From Corynebacterium sp. (lineage in GTDB: Bacteria; Actinomycetota; Actinomycetes; Mycobacteriales; Mycobacteriaceae), in NCBI GenBank assembly GCA_030531005.1, contig JAUMTW010000001.1, positions 62,001 through 126,000 on the forward strand: 64,000 bases of DNA, in the 5' to 3' direction. The translations under genes were made by a program, and so were the position numbers. The notes under the pieces are model-generated. The model did no database searches. It was not told the DNA's origin and saw nothing but the letters and a program-made list of their open reading frames with translations. This document shows, piece by piece, positions 1 to 9,023 of this stretch. Each line of letters begins with the position of its first letter. Position 1 is the first letter of the stretch.

Positions 1-1260
1 CTGATGCTCTATGATGCCAGTGCTGTCTATGCTGTAGGACCGCCGAATTTCTTCGCCGTACTCGGCAATACTTTCTTGCTCAATGCGGTTATTTTCATGC
101 TCGGGTTAGGGGCAAAACTGTGGACAATTTTGGCTGAACTAGTTGGCTTAGGTCGGTGGCTTATTAATGCAATCGCGACAGCCTTGCGTGCCATGCTTTA
201 CTACCTGATTGCCGGGACAGTTCTAGTGGCCATCAGTATGCTGACCCATGCCGGGGAGGTCGGTGATATTCTTGCGGAATACACGAGCCTGGGTACTGTG
301 GCGGCATTCTTGCTGTCCCTGTTTTATCTGCCGAATGCGGCGCTGTTCGCCAGCGGTTTTGTGTCTGGCTCGGAACTGCTTATCGGTCAAGCCCACATCT
401 CAGTCTTTGATGTCGTGCTGGTTCCGTTGCCGCCGCTGCCATTGTTCGCAGCCGTGCCAGCAAGTGTTGGCGGCTGGGCGCAAATCTTGCTCGTCGTACC
501 AATTGCCTGTAGCGGTCTTGCCGCCTGGAAGCACCTCAAGGACTATGGCCAGGTACTGGTATTTTCTCTGGTGGTGGGGGTGAGCACCCTCATCGCTAAT
601 ACACTGGCTAGTGGTTCGTTGGGAGTGTACGGCTATACCGGCCTGCACTGGTGGATGTCACCACTGCTGGCCATGTTCTGGGCTGCGATTGGCGCCGCCC
701 TCACTGTGCTTATTGGCGCATATCAGCAACGCAAGCAAGAACATGCACATGTGGCAGTGCCACCAATCGCCAAGCCAACCCGTGCATCTGACCCCGTAGA
801 TGAATACGGTGAGCATGATCTCGCAGACCTTGAAGACCTAGATGCCGAAGTCATTGCTACTGACGATGTCGACGGTGCGGACTCGGCTAGTGAGGACTTG
901 GCTACCGAAGATGTCGACGCAGTAGATCCAACGGGGCAGGATTCCAATGCCGAGGAATCTGATGCCGAGGAATCTGATGCTGAGCATAGTAAAGCAGATG
1001 TGGATCTCGAAGATGTGAAGGAAGACGAAAACGCCGATAATGCTGTGGATGAGGTTTCAGAGGTAGTGAAGACTGGGGATGTTTACGGGGATGCTGATCC
1101 AGAAAGCCGCCAGGTCGAAGAGCTCGATGTCGAAGATAATGGCATCACCCCCATACAAGCGCTGCCTGACCTGGATGCACCCCAAAAGGCAGCGACAGAT
1201 CTAGACTCAGCTGCCACCTCAGTTGAGCAGGCTGCAGACGAGGAATCCGACTCGAAATAG
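1..1260 (+). CDS. perM: PerM-like membrane protein, 5' end cut by window
   Basis: The reading frame is open from the first base, so the true start lies upstream and about 419 residues are visible. The first ~240 residues hold several long hydrophobic segments of a polytopic membrane protein. The last ~170 residues are an acidic, Asp/Glu/Ser/Ala-rich tail, probably disordered and cytoplasmic, with the short repeat AEESDAEESDAE. PerM (DUF6350) is an integral membrane protein linked to cell division in mycobacteria, and its gene sits directly before purN-purH there as here. The assignment rests on synteny plus topology; no catalytic motif is visible. The acidic tail may be a corynebacterial elaboration (inference). 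Confidence 0.7.
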   Translation: MMLYDASAVYAVGPPNFFAVLGNTFLLNAVIFMLGLGAKLWTILAELVGLGRWLINAIATALRAMLYYLIAGTVLVAISMLTHAGEVGDILAEYTSLGTVAAFLLSLFYLPNAALFASGFVSGSELLIGQAHISVFDVVLVPLPPLPLFAAVPASVGGWAQILLVVPIACSGLAAWKHLKDYGQVLVFSLVVGVSTLIANTLASGSLGVYGYTGLHWWMSPLLAMFWAAIGAALTVLIGAYQQRKQEHAHVAVPPIAKPTRASDPVDEYGEHDLADLEDLDAEVIATDDVDGADSASEDLATEDVDAVDPTGQDSNAEESDAEESDAEHSKADVDLEDVKEDENADNAVDEVSEVVKTGDVYGDADPESRQVEELDVEDNGITPIQALPDLDAPQKAATDLDSAATSVEQAADEESDSK

Positions 1261-1364
1261 GTAGGTTTGCTAGCGCAAATTACTAGTAGGCATACCACCG
1301 CTTTAGTAGCAGAACGAGTGCCTAGACTTTCGGCTTTTCGTATCTAGGCGCTAGCATATGTGGC

Positions 1365-1973
1365 ATGGCAGTCGAAAGGCATAAAATCGTAGTGCTCGCA
1401 TCGGGGTCCGGAACCTTGTTGCAAGCAATTTTGGATGCCCAGCACAATTCGGCAGCACGATACGAGGTCGTAGCAGTGGTCACAGACGTACCCTGCCAGG
1501 CTAACGAACGTGCCACGAATGCTGGGATTACAACCGAAATAATTTCCTTTGATCGCACCCAATCTCGTACCCAATGGGATACTCAGCTGGCGCAGGCAGT
1601 GGCTGCCTACACGCCAGCTCTTGTTGTTTCTGCCGGGTTTATGAAGATTCTGGGTGCAGCCTTCCTGGAACAGTTCGGCGGGCGCACAATAAATACCCAC
1701 CCAGCCTTGCTACCTTCGTTCCCCGGAGCCCATGGTGTTCGTGATGCCTTGGCCTATGGGGTGAAGGTCACGGGATCGACTGTCCATTTCGTTGATGCCG
1801 GTGTGGATACCGGGCCTATTATTGCCCAGGAGCCAGTACGCATTCTTCCTGGTGAGGAAGAAGCAGACCTGCATGAACGTATTAAGCGCGTTGAACGCGA
1901 ACTAATTGTAACGGTGCTCAATTCCGCTGAAGTGGATGAACAATCAGGAGAGGTAACCTTCACCAATGAGTGA
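1365..1973 (+). CDS. purN: Phosphoribosylglycinamide formyltransferase
   Basis: This is GAR transformylase, which transfers a formyl group from 10-formyl-THF to glycinamide ribonucleotide in cytosolic purine synthesis. The 202 residues match the family length. An N-terminal [10 protein letters not shown] phosphate-binding loop, the [12 protein letters not shown] segment with the catalytic Asn and His, and [12 protein letters not shown] with the catalytic Asp are all visible. A TAGCAT element lies a few bases before the ATG and no good Shine-Dalgarno is seen, so the transcript may be leaderless. The 3' end overlaps purH by 8 bp, which suggests translational coupling. Confidence 0.96.
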   Translation: MAVERHKIVVLASGSGTLLQAILDAQHNSAARYEVVAVVTDVPCQANERATNAGITTEIISFDRTQSRTQWDTQLAQAVAAYTPALVVSAGFMKILGAAFLEQFGGRTINTHPALLPSFPGAHGVRDALAYGVKVTGSTVHFVDAGVDTGPIIAQEPVRILPGEEEADLHERIKRVERELIVTVLNSAEVDEQSGEVTFTNE

Positions 1974-3534
1974 TGACCGCAAGCAGATCAAGCGTGCCTT
2001 GATTAGTGTGTATGACAAGACTGGCTTGGTTACGTTGGCAACCCAACTGCATGCTGCCGATGTAGAAATCGTCTCGACAGGATCCACTGCTTCTACTATC
2101 GCGGATGCCGGAATCCCCGTCACCCCGGTCGAAGAAGTCACTGGCTTCCCAGAGTGCCTTGAAGGACGTGTGAAGACCCTGCATCCAAAGGTGCACGCCG
2201 GTATCTTGGCCGATACGCGCAAGGAAGACCACCTGCGCCAGCTCGATGAACTTGGCGTTGCTACTTTCCAGCTCGTAGTCGTCAATCTTTACCCATTCAC
2301 CGAGACTGTGGCTTCAGGGGCGGACTTCGATGCCTGCGTAGAGCAGATCGACATCGGAGGCCCATCCATGGTGCGTGCCGCTGCTAAGAACCACCCATCA
2401 GTAGCCGTGGTTGTGGACCCAGCCCGCTACGAGCACGTTGCTGCAGCCCTACAAGCCGGTGGCTTTACCCGTGCAGAGCGTACTGCCTTGGCCAAGGCAG
2501 CTTTCGAGCACACCGCGAGCTATGACGTTGCAGTTGCTACCTGGTTCGGGGAGCAAGAAGATACAGAGTCCCCAAGTTGGGTGGGCTACACCTACGAGCG
2601 CGAGCAGGTGTTGCGATATGGCGAGAACCCACACCAGGCTGCAACCTTGTACCGTAATCCGGCTCAGCCTGGTGGTTTAGCACATGCCGAGCAGCTGCAT
2701 GGTAAAGAAATGAGCTACAACAACTACACCGATGCGGATGCCGCCTGGCGTGCAGCTTGGGACCAAGAGCGGGCTTGCGTGGCCATCATTAAGCACGCTA
2801 ACCCGTGTGGCATTGCTGTCAGCGATGAGGACATTGCTGCTGCTCACCGTGCTGCACATGCCTGTGACTCTCTATCCGCATTCGGTGGTGTGATTGCTGC
2901 TAATCGTGAAGTTACCGTCGCAATGGCTAAGCAGGTTGCCGAAATCTTCACCGAGGTCATCATTGCACCTTCGTATGAAGATGGCGCAGTTGAGGTACTG
3001 AAGGCGAAGAAGAATCTGCGCATCTTGATCGCGCAGCGCCCAAATGCCGGAGAAGCAGAGCAACGTCAGATTACTGGCGGCCTGCTCGTGCAGCAGCGCG
3101 ATCTCGTTGATGCCGAAGGTGATGACCCACTGAACTGGACTCTGGCTGCAGGTACTGCTGCTGATGAGGCAACCTTGGCTGATCTGGAATTTGCCTGGCG
3201 TGCAGTGCGTGCGGTGAAGTCTAACGCGATTTTGCTTGCTGCTGATGGCGCCACCGTTGGTGTCGGTATGGGACAGGTGAACCGTGTGGATGCTGCAAAG
3301 CTTGCGGTGGAGCGTGCAAACACCTTGGCGGACGATCAACAGCGTGCCGAGGGTGCAGTCGCAGCTTCCGATGCCTTCTTCCCATTCGCAGATGGCTTTG
3401 AGGTACTTGCCAAGGCAGGTGTACGCGCCGTCGTACAGCCTGGTGGCTCGATCCGCGATGCAGAAGTAATCGCTGCCGCCGAAGAGGCTGGTGTCACCAT
3501 GTACTTCACTGGTTCTCGTCACTTCGCTCATTAA
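1966..3534 (+). CDS. purH: Bifunctional AICAR transformylase / IMP cyclohydrolase
   Basis: PurH catalyses the last two steps to IMP: formylation of AICAR and ring closure. The 522 residues are the usual length. The N-terminal third is the MGS-like cyclohydrolase domain ([26 protein letters not shown]). The remainder is the transformylase domain, with the conserved KHANPCG motif near residue 270 and the C-terminal FFPFADG and RHFAH segments. The ATG lies inside the end of purN after an AGGAGAGG ribosome binding site (near 1948), so the two form an operon. The enzyme is cytosolic and nothing unusual is seen. Confidence 0.98.
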   Translation: MSDDRKQIKRALISVYDKTGLVTLATQLHAADVEIVSTGSTASTIADAGIPVTPVEEVTGFPECLEGRVKTLHPKVHAGILADTRKEDHLRQLDELGVATFQLVVVNLYPFTETVASGADFDACVEQIDIGGPSMVRAAAKNHPSVAVVVDPARYEHVAAALQAGGFTRAERTALAKAAFEHTASYDVAVATWFGEQEDTESPSWVGYTYEREQVLRYGENPHQAATLYRNPAQPGGLAHAEQLHGKEMSYNNYTDADAAWRAAWDQERACVAIIKHANPCGIAVSDEDIAAAHRAAHACDSLSAFGGVIAANREVTVAMAKQVAEIFTEVIIAPSYEDGAVEVLKAKKNLRILIAQRPNAGEAEQRQITGGLLVQQRDLVDAEGDDPLNWTLAAGTAADEATLADLEFAWRAVRAVKSNAILLAADGATVGVGMGQVNRVDAAKLAVERANTLADDQQRAEGAVAASDAFFPFADGFEVLAKAGVRAVVQPGGSIRDAEVIAAAEEAGVTMYFTGSRHFAH

Positions 3535-3718
3535 GGCCCATAAGGCCCTGCGTGGAGCTCTAGTCCGCAGTAGGCGGGAGAGTTTCAGGTAGGTGCATTG
3601 TTAATCGGTGCAATCAACGCGCTACAAGCATTACAGTCCTCATATGACTGCTCATGCTTGTGGGGCGTTTATGCTGCATTCAGGCCCACAATAGCGCTAC
3701 GTCAGCTAGGCTAAAGGC

Positions 3719-4567
3719 ATGGCTGCTGCACAACAAAGAACCCCTGGCATCATAGGTCCCGCTTTGCTCTTCGCTCCAGCAAACCGCCCCGAAATCTTTG
3801 CAAAGGCAGCAAAGATTGCTGATACCGTCATCCTGGATTTAGAAGATGGTGCCGGCAATATTGACCGGGGTGAAGCTTACGAGAATATTCGTCAGGCTAA
3901 CCTTGACCCCACACGTACCATTGTGCGCATCGTAGGCCCAGATGACCCGCACTTTGTTCGTGATGTAGACTTCGTTTCCACTTTGGAGTACGACACCATC
4001 ATGATTCCGAAGATACGCGCTAGCTTGCCAGCGGTCGAGAAGAAGATCATCGCCATGGTGGAAACTCCACAAGCCGTTTTGCACCTTGCTAACCTCGTAG
4101 CCGAAACGCGTCTGGTTGGCTTGTTATGGGGTGCAGAAGACCTCACCATGGAATTAGGAGGCACACACTCGCGGTATGGTACCGATGAGCAGAACTCAGG
4201 GATGTACCGCGAAACCATGCGCTTCGCGCGCACCCTTATGCACTTCCACGCCCAAGCAGCTGGCATAATGAGTTTCGATGCGGTTTATGCAGATTTCAAT
4301 GATGCAGAAGGGCTCAAAGCAGAAGCCCTGGATGCAGCGCGCAGTGGCTTTAGCGGAACGGCATGTATCCATCCGCGTCAGGTAGCAATTATCCAACAGG
4401 CGTATTACCCGACCGAGGAACAGCGAGCGTGGGCACAAAAAGTCGTGGATAAGGCGGAGCATTATCCAGGAGCCTTCCAATTAGAGGGAGAGATGATTGA
4501 TGCCCCTTTGATTGCTCAAGCACATCGAGTAGTAGCGCGGGCCAAAGCTGGCAATGCCGAAGGCTAA
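3719..4567 (+). CDS. citE: CitE-like HpcH/HpaI family lyase
   Basis: The 282-residue protein belongs to the citrate lyase beta-subunit (CitE-like) family of TIM-barrel acyl-CoA lyases that use Mg2+. Visible family motifs are FAPANRPE at the N-terminus, ILDLEDG (metal-binding acidic residues), MVETPQAV, and LLWGAEDLTMELGG. No citrate lyase alpha or gamma subunits are nearby. It is therefore a stand-alone CitE-like enzyme, perhaps acting on a malyl-CoA-type or related CoA ester; the substrate is unknown. It follows purH in the same direction after 184 bp and faces amtR convergently, the order seen in C. glutamicum. Confidence 0.85.
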   Translation: MAAAQQRTPGIIGPALLFAPANRPEIFAKAAKIADTVILDLEDGAGNIDRGEAYENIRQANLDPTRTIVRIVGPDDPHFVRDVDFVSTLEYDTIMIPKIRASLPAVEKKIIAMVETPQAVLHLANLVAETRLVGLLWGAEDLTMELGGTHSRYGTDEQNSGMYRETMRFARTLMHFHAQAAGIMSFDAVYADFNDAEGLKAEALDAARSGFSGTACIHPRQVAIIQQAYYPTEEQRAWAQKVVDKAEHYPGAFQLEGEMIDAPLIAQAHRVVARAKAGNAEG

Positions 4568-4701
4568 TTTGCTTGGTGTTACTAGTCAGCTGTGAGTGCG
4601 AATCATCGCAAAGGCGAGCAAGAAAATGTAAGAAGCGGGTCGCACTTTCATGGTGGACCCGATTGTTGCCGTGTCGCGCGTGGTGGCAACACGAGAGATG
4701 T

Positions 4702-5376
4702 TTAATCTGCTTCGTTGACCTTCTTGAGCAAAGCCAAGGTGCGCTCGGCGCGATCCGTTGGCAGGTCTGCGCCTAAGACAGTGAGTACGGCATCAGCAAG
4801 CATAATTGCTAATTCAGGCAGGGAGTCCTCGCGCAATGGCTCTGGTACCACGCCATCATTGGAGCGCATCTCAATCACTGATAATGCGATGTGGAATGGT
4901 AGGCGGACACGTGGATCATCCACACCGACAAGTTCTGCAGCAAGCTCTTGGAAGATTTCCTCCAGCTGGGCGCGTTGTTCGTGGTAATCGGCGAATTCCT
5001 CCGAAGCAGCAATAGGCAACTGGTAAAGGCGACCGACATTCCAACGAGTGGAGAGCAAAAGGCGGCATTCAGCAGCTGTTAATGCCCACAGGCGCAAAGG
5101 CGCAGACTCCTCGGTGTTGTTGAGCTCTGCAGCGAGCTCTGTGGAAGGAGAAACCGTGGAGTTAAGCAAGGTAAGGAAGATCTCAGTCTTGCTAGGGAAG
5201 TGGTAGTACAGAGACGCTTGGCGAATACCCACGGCATCAGCAATTTGGTGAGTAGAGGTAGTTGCAAAGCCCTGCGTGGTAAATAGCTCTGCGGATGCAT
5301 CGAGAATTTCCTCGCGCGCGGTACTCCCACGGCGGCGAGGACTCTTCTTGCGGGGACGCCCGACGGCACCAGCCAT
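4702..5376 (-). CDS. amtR: TetR-type nitrogen master regulator AmtR
   Basis: AmtR is the TetR-family repressor of nitrogen-assimilation genes in corynebacteria and is released from DNA by adenylylated GlnK. The N-terminus MAGAVGRPRKKSPRR and the helix-turn-helix region (residues ~20-65, with FATTSTHQIADAVGIRQASL and YYHFPSKTEIFLTLL) match C. glutamicum AmtR almost word for word as I remember it. The C-terminal ligand domain keeps LLSTRWNVGRLYQLPI and FHIALSVIEMR. The open frame extends further upstream, but the conserved MAGAVG start fixes the ATG at 5376, giving 224 residues. A degenerate AmtR-like box lies ~120 bp upstream. Confidence 0.95.
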   Translation of the reverse strand: MAGAVGRPRKKSPRRRGSTAREEILDASAELFTTQGFATTSTHQIADAVGIRQASLYYHFPSKTEIFLTLLNSTVSPSTELAAELNNTEESAPLRLWALTAAECRLLLSTRWNVGRLYQLPIAASEEFADYHEQRAQLEEIFQELAAELVGVDDPRVRLPFHIALSVIEMRSNDGVVPEPLREDSLPELAIMLADAVLTVLGADLPTDRAERTLALLKKVNEAD

Positions 5377-5495
5377 TGCGTATTTCCGTACCTTTCTGTT
5401 GACCAAGGTATGCAGGAAGTAAGGGGCTCCCTGTAATGCGGGTGGCATGGTGGGAGGAAGTTCCAAGAAATCAGGTGAGATTATCCTGCAGTGGT

Positions 5496-5514
5496 ATTTG
5501 TTAAGTGATAGAAA
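5496..5514 (-). promoter_or_regulatory. Weak AmtR-box-like sequence upstream of amtR
   Basis: Read on the minus strand this is TTTCTATCACTTAACAAAT. The AmtR consensus is about TTTCTAT-N6-ATAGAT. The left half-site is perfect, while the right half (ACAAAT) matches only four of six positions. It lies 120 bp upstream of the amtR start. C. glutamicum amtR is not known to me to be autoregulated, so this may be chance. Confidence 0.25.
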
Positions 5515-5665
5515 TCCTACCCAATAGCCGGACAATTCGCCATCTGTAAGGCATGCCACCGTTGGTTGTCTATGCACGTTTAACACCGTATAGCACAGTT
5601 GTAGTGCACAAACCGGTTGGCACTCGACTCAAGCAAACTATGCGGTTGGCCCTTGTCAGGAGTGT

Positions 5666-6568
5666 TTAGGCGGGATAAACCAGGGAATGCTGGGCAGCCA
5701 AGGCGCGCAACACCTCAGCTACCTGGCGACACGATGCGCCAAACACACTGCGCTGAATGCCAGGAAGCAGATCAGCTGTAGCTGCTTGGGTATCAATACG
5801 GTCAGTCCAGCGGCGGAACTGCAATTGCAGCCCAGACTCCCACGCCTGGGAGAGGAAACCTGCTTGATCTGGAGTCAAGATGCCGGCAGCAGTTGCAGCC
5901 TGAATACGTGCTGGAGTGGAGAACTCTACAGAGTTTGCAGCGGTGCCAGCCCAACGCGCAATAGCAATAATGGGGTAGAGCAAATCATTGCGAACATCAA
6001 TGCTGACTTCACGATCAGGTAAGCCGTGGCGTGCAATCACCGCTGGAGGACGGCGATCGATTGCCTCTTGGAGCAAAGGCAGGTGGTTGTCGAGGCGTAC
6101 CACCGAATCGAGAATCCAGGTGCCAGCATCGGCGAGGACAGCAAGCTCGGGTCCATCAGCCGCGCTGATGATGTCGGCCCACTCACCCTGGGGCCGAGAC
6201 TGCAAGCCGAAGCTCGTGGCTTCTGGGCGCAGACCTACATCGGAGAGCAGCTTATGCACTGGGCTCGTATCCACAGGGGTGTCATGGACCGCAAGCCACT
6301 TAATAGGCGAGGAAGGTAAGGCATCCTCACGGCCTATGGCGCCGGTAAGGATCAGGCGGGCACCACCAACGGTGTTCCGAACTCCTTCACTGTGGAGCAC
6401 AGCTGTGACTAGCTGGCTAAACCAGTAAACCAATTCTTGTGGCTTGGCTTCATGCTCGATGGCATTGCGGATGAGATCTTGGCTTTCTGCCAAAATGCCC
6501 CGGGCAGTGCGATCATTGGGACAGTTTGGGGCTGCTTCACTTAATTCCAATAATGATTCGTGGAGCAT
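5666..6568 (-). CDS. Degenerate GlnD-like nucleotidyltransferase (DUF294 type)
   Basis: This 300-residue protein resembles the DUF294 nucleotidyltransferase plus its substrate-binding C-terminal domain, relatives of the PII uridylyl/adenylyltransferase GlnD. An N-terminal helical region (1-60) precedes an LTGAIGRED segment (residues 74-82), equivalent to the family's G-S-x-G-R-x-E loop. The following T-D-x-D position, which should carry the metal-binding acidic pair, reads SSPIKW. The key aspartates are therefore missing and catalysis is doubtful. The C-terminal half is helical. It lies upstream of and in the same direction as amtR, whose activity depends on GlnK modification, so a role in nitrogen sensing is a reasonable inference. 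No stop or frameshift interrupts it. Confidence 0.6.
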   Translation of the reverse strand: MLHESLLELSEAAPNCPNDRTARGILAESQDLIRNAIEHEAKPQELVYWFSQLVTAVLHSEGVRNTVGGARLILTGAIGREDALPSSPIKWLAVHDTPVDTSPVHKLLSDVGLRPEATSFGLQSRPQGEWADIISAADGPELAVLADAGTWILDSVVRLDNHLPLLQEAIDRRPPAVIARHGLPDREVSIDVRNDLLYPIIAIARWAGTAANSVEFSTPARIQAATAAGILTPDQAGFLSQAWESGLQLQFRRWTDRIDTQAATADLLPGIQRSVFGASCRQVAEVLRALAAQHSLVYPA

Positions 6569-6907
6569 GGGCTATATAAACCTTCCTTGCGCTACCAGGG
6601 TGAATGATTCGGGGCATGTGGGCTGACGTAGAAATTCCCCCGCTGCTGCATGGTGTGCGGCCTATTCCTTACATGATGCTGCTGGCAGGATTGAAAATCG
6701 CAGCCTAGTTATTGCGCTCTGAAGTTAACCTACCAGTTAGCAGCGGTATTTACGAACAGTTCTGGATTGATCCTGGCTATCTGCCCAAGGTGTTTGCCCG
6801 CTCGATAGTAGGCAATTGTTGCCGCATAAGTCGTTTTCAGGGGGCATGCCTTGGCGCAATTGTGGCGTAGGGATTGTGGCGTAGGGGAAGTATGCTGAGA
6901 TATGCAA
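6569..6907. other. Intergenic region with no recognised gene
   Basis: About 340 bp separate the DUF294-type gene start from the terminator of the ribosomal-protein operon. It should contain the promoter of the minus-strand DUF294-amtR unit. I see no conserved protein, RNA gene or repeat in it. Confidence 0.4.
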
Positions 6908-6940
6908 AACGAGGTACTTGAAAATTCAAGTACCTCGTTA
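6904..6940 (-). terminator. Rho-independent terminator of the rpmB-rpsR operon
   Basis: Perfect 15-bp arms (6908-6922 and 6925-6939, AACGAGGTACTTGAA and its complement) flank a 2-nt loop. On the minus strand the stem is followed by TTTTGC. It lies ~70 bp after the rpsR stop codon; on the plus strand no T-run follows. Confidence 0.85.
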
Positions 6941-7006
6941 CTGTCATCATGCGAGACTGGGAAACCAACAGTTTCTCATGTTCGCAGGAGCACTACGCTA
7001 GTAATT

Positions 7007-7255
7007 TTAGCGAGTGGTGAAAGGCAGCAAAGCCATTTCACGGGCGTTCTTTACAGCGGCGGCGACTTGGCGCTGCTGCTGTGGAGTAAGACCAGTTACA
7101 CGACGGGAACGGATCTTGTGACGATCGGAAATGAACAGACGAAGAGTGTTCACATCCTTGTAGTCAACCTTCTCAATGCCGTGTGCCTTGAGAGGGTTCT
7201 TCTTTGGGCGACGGGTCTGCTCAACCCGAGGCTTGCGTGCATTGTTACGCTTCAT
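7007..7255 (-). CDS. rpsR: 30S ribosomal protein S18, cysteine-free form
   Basis: S18 is an 82-residue small-subunit protein that binds S6. The core [17 protein letters not shown] and the tail [18 protein letters not shown] are diagnostic. The sequence has no cysteine at all, whereas zinc-binding S18 paralogs in actinobacteria carry cysteines near the N-terminus, so this is the C-minus type. It is the last gene of a four-gene minus-strand operon (rpmB-rpmG-rpsN-rpsR) and is followed by a strong terminator. In mycobacteria the same four-gene set is repressed by Zur when zinc is plentiful; regulation here is inferred. Confidence 0.97.
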   Translation of the reverse strand: MKRNNARKPRVEQTRRPKKNPLKAHGIEKVDYKDVNTLRLFISDRHKIRSRRVTGLTPQQQRQVAAAVKNAREMALLPFTTR

Positions 7256-7272
7256 TCTAAACTCCTCAGGAA

Positions 7273-7578
7273 TTACCAGCTGGACTTGCGGACGCCTGGC
7301 AGCTCACCGCGGTGAGCCATCTCACGCATACGCACACGGGACACACCGAACTTGCGCAGGTAGCCACGTGGGCGACCATCGCGAGAGTCGCGGTTGCGAA
7401 CGCGTGCTGGGGAAGCGTCACGAGGCTGACGGTTCAGTTCGAACTGTGCCTCGAGACGATCCTCATCAGAGGTGTTTGGGTTCTTGATGGTTGCCTTGAG
7501 CTCGTTACGACGCTCCGCATAGCGGGCGACGATTTCTTTACGCTGCTCATTCTTGGCGATTTTTGACTTCTTAGCCAT
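7273..7578 (-). CDS. rpsN: 30S ribosomal protein S14, long zinc-free form
   Basis: S14 sits in the head of the 30S subunit. At 101 residues this is the long form, with [14 protein letters not shown] at the start and the conserved [20 protein letters not shown] near the C-terminus. The zinc-binding form is about 61 residues with two CxxC pairs; here there are no cysteines. It lies 17 bp before rpsR and 4 bp after the rpmG stop, so it is clearly co-transcribed. Confidence 0.97.
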   Translation of the reverse strand: MAKKSKIAKNEQRKEIVARYAERRNELKATIKNPNTSDEDRLEAQFELNRQPRDASPARVRNRDSRDGRPRGYLRKFGVSRVRMREMAHRGELPGVRKSSW

Positions 7579-7582
7579 GAAA

Positions 7583-7747
7583 TTATCGCTCCTCGCGGAA
7601 TTCGACGTGCTTACGAACTACCGGATCGTACTTCTTCAGGGTGATCCGATCAGGATTGTTGCGCTTGTTCTTACGGGTGACATAGGTGTAACCGGTGCCA
7701 GCCGTAGACTTCAGCTTGATGATCGGACGGATATCGTTACGTGCCAT
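7583..7747 (-). CDS. rpmG: 50S ribosomal protein L33, cysteine-free form
   Basis: A 54-residue L33 reads [20 protein letters not shown] at the start and [20 protein letters not shown] later, both family hallmarks. The two CxxC pairs of zinc-binding L33 are absent, so this is the zinc-independent paralog. The start ATG (complement of 7745-7747) is 3 bp downstream of the rpmB stop and the stop is 4 bp before rpsN. Confidence 0.95.
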   Translation of the reverse strand: MARNDIRPIIKLKSTAGTGYTYVTRKNKRNNPDRITLKKYDPVVRKHVEFREER

Positions 7748-7750
7748 CTT

Positions 7751-7987
7751 TTAGATCTTCTCCCCACGTGCGCGAATCTTAGCGACCACGGACTCAATTC
7801 CGTCGCGGTCGATGATCTTCATACCCTTGGTAGAAACATTCAGGGTGATGGTACGGCCCTCAGAGGGCAAGTAGTACTTCCGGCGTTGCACGTTGGGATT
7901 CCAACGGCGAGACGTGCGCCGGTGCGAGTGCGAGACGGACTTGCCAAAGCTTGGCTTGCGTCCCGTAACCTGGCAAATAGCCGACAT
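7751..7987 (-). CDS. rpmB: 50S ribosomal protein L28
   Basis: L28 is a 78-residue large-subunit protein beginning [20 protein letters not shown], followed by [12 protein letters not shown], the family signature. The open frame extends upstream, but MSAICQVTG is the conserved N-terminus and is preceded by an AGGAGAAGGAAA ribosome-binding region. Only one cysteine (residue 5) is present, so no zinc ribbon can form. It is the first gene of the minus-strand ribosomal operon, so its promoter lies in the ~750-bp gap shared with rpmE2. Confidence 0.96.
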   Translation of the reverse strand: MSAICQVTGRKPSFGKSVSHSHRRTSRRWNPNVQRRKYYLPSEGRTITLNVSTKGMKIIDRDGIESVVAKIRARGEKI

Positions 7988-8166
7988 AGGTTTCCTTCTC
8001 CTAGCCGTCACTCCACAATAAGCCCAACAGTGCATGCTCACAGTTTGAAGAAGATATCCCCTCGAACGTGAGCTAAGGCCGTGCCCAAGAAATGTGCATG
8101 GCCTGGTGCATCTGTTGTGATTGTCGCAGGGTAGACGTTATTACGAACAATTTTGACAACAGCAAT

Positions 8167-8189
8167 GGGAAACGATACCTGATTTTCCC
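8167..8189. promoter_or_regulatory. Candidate operator in the rpmB/rpmE2 divergent region
   Basis: An inverted repeat has GGGAAA at 8167-8172 and TTTCCC at 8184-8189 around an 11-bp spacer. It lies ~180 bp upstream of rpmB and next to an AT-rich TTGTCAAAATTG stretch (minus strand) that could hold a -35 element. Size and position suit a repressor such as Zur, but the bases are not a clear Zur box. This is a suggestion only. Confidence 0.25.
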
Positions 8190-8643
8190 GAGTTTGGCTA
8201 ATCGAAGTTGAGAAGTGGCGTGTAGGTCAGTGCTTTGAGGTCTCTTGGCCCGTTGGGTAGGGGCGCGATGTGGTGAGGTGAAGTGTTGTCCTGGTGGATT
8301 CCATTCGCTAGGCTACTTCAGTTGCTTGCGCTTTATGTTGTTTGGGGCCCTATATATAAGGCGATATATTAGGCGCAGCGTCTGATCTTTTGTTTGAGTC
8401 CTTCGTTTGGGTGTTCCATGAGAGGGCGCTAGGGTCAGGTTTTTCGGGTTCACAAGAAGATTCTCTTGAAGCCCTGGGCAGTTTCTATGTTGTTGTGTTT
8501 GCGTAGTTTATGTAGAGGTATATAGACGAGTTGAGTTCTTTCCCGATGATGACTACACTGTCATAAGTTGCCTGCTGTACATGGTGCTGTGCTCTAGTAG
8601 AGTTTACAAGCGATGGCAGTGGCGATTTGCCCGTTGTATCCCA
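8190..8643. other. Intergenic region with no recognised gene
   Basis: About 450 bp between the rpmB upstream region and the rpmE2 leader. It contains an AT-rich stretch (TATATATAAGG near 8352) but no open frame with a recognisable product and no RNA gene I can identify. It should contain the rpmE2 promoter. Confidence 0.4.
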
Positions 8644-8726
8644 ACTTAGGCACGATCCCATGCACGCTTTAAGCTGCGGCTTATAGCCGAACTCGTGGGA
8701 ACCGACCTAAAGTCTCAATCCTGAGG
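8644..8726 (+). ncRNA. Structured leader upstream of rpmE2 (possible L31 leader)
   Basis: A long imperfect stem pairs ACTTAGG..CG.TCCCA (8644-8660) with TGGGA..CG.CCTAAAGT (8696-8713). A small inner hairpin AAGC-TGCG-GCTT lies at 8671-8682. A second short hairpin CTCA-ATCC-TGAG (8715-8726) ends just before the ribosome-binding region of rpmE2. The structure lies 14-96 bp upstream of the start codon. Autoregulatory leaders for L31 have been proposed in several bacterial groups, including corynebacteria as I recall; I could not compare with a model. Part of the pairing could be chance. Confidence 0.5.
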
Positions 8727-8739
8727 GAAGACAGAATAT

Positions 8740-9006
8740 ATGAAGAAGGATATCCACCCGGATTACCACCCAGTGGTTTTCCGTGATGCAGGTACTGGCT
8801 ACCAGTTCCTCACTCGTTCCACTGCTACGTCCGCTCGCACCGTTGAGTGGGAAGATGGTAACGAGTACCCACTGATCGTTGTTGACGTTACCAGCCAGTC
8901 GCACCCATTCTGGACTGGTGCACAGCGTGTCATGGACACCGCTGGTCGCGTGGAGAAGTTCGAGCGTCGCTACGGCGGTATGTCTCGTCGTAAGAAGAAC
9001 GCTTAA
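8740..9006 (+). CDS. rpmE2: 50S ribosomal protein L31, type B
   Basis: Type-B L31 (88 residues) starts [16 protein letters not shown] and contains [21 protein letters not shown], the family signature. It has no cysteines, unlike type-A L31 with its CxxC motif. In many bacteria the type-B form is made under zinc limitation and replaces the zinc-containing protein. It is followed after 17 bp by rpmF in the same unit and is preceded by a structured leader. It is divergent from the zinc-free rpmB operon. Confidence 0.96.
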   Translation: MKKDIHPDYHPVVFRDAGTGYQFLTRSTATSARTVEWEDGNEYPLIVVDVTSQSHPFWTGAQRVMDTAGRVEKFERRYGGMSRRKKNA

Positions 9007-9023
9007 GGAAGAAGGGGTAAATC

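Noticed and set aside
2872..3531. Long antisense frame opposite purH
   Set aside because: It is a shadow of strong codon bias in purH; its product has no recognisable domain.
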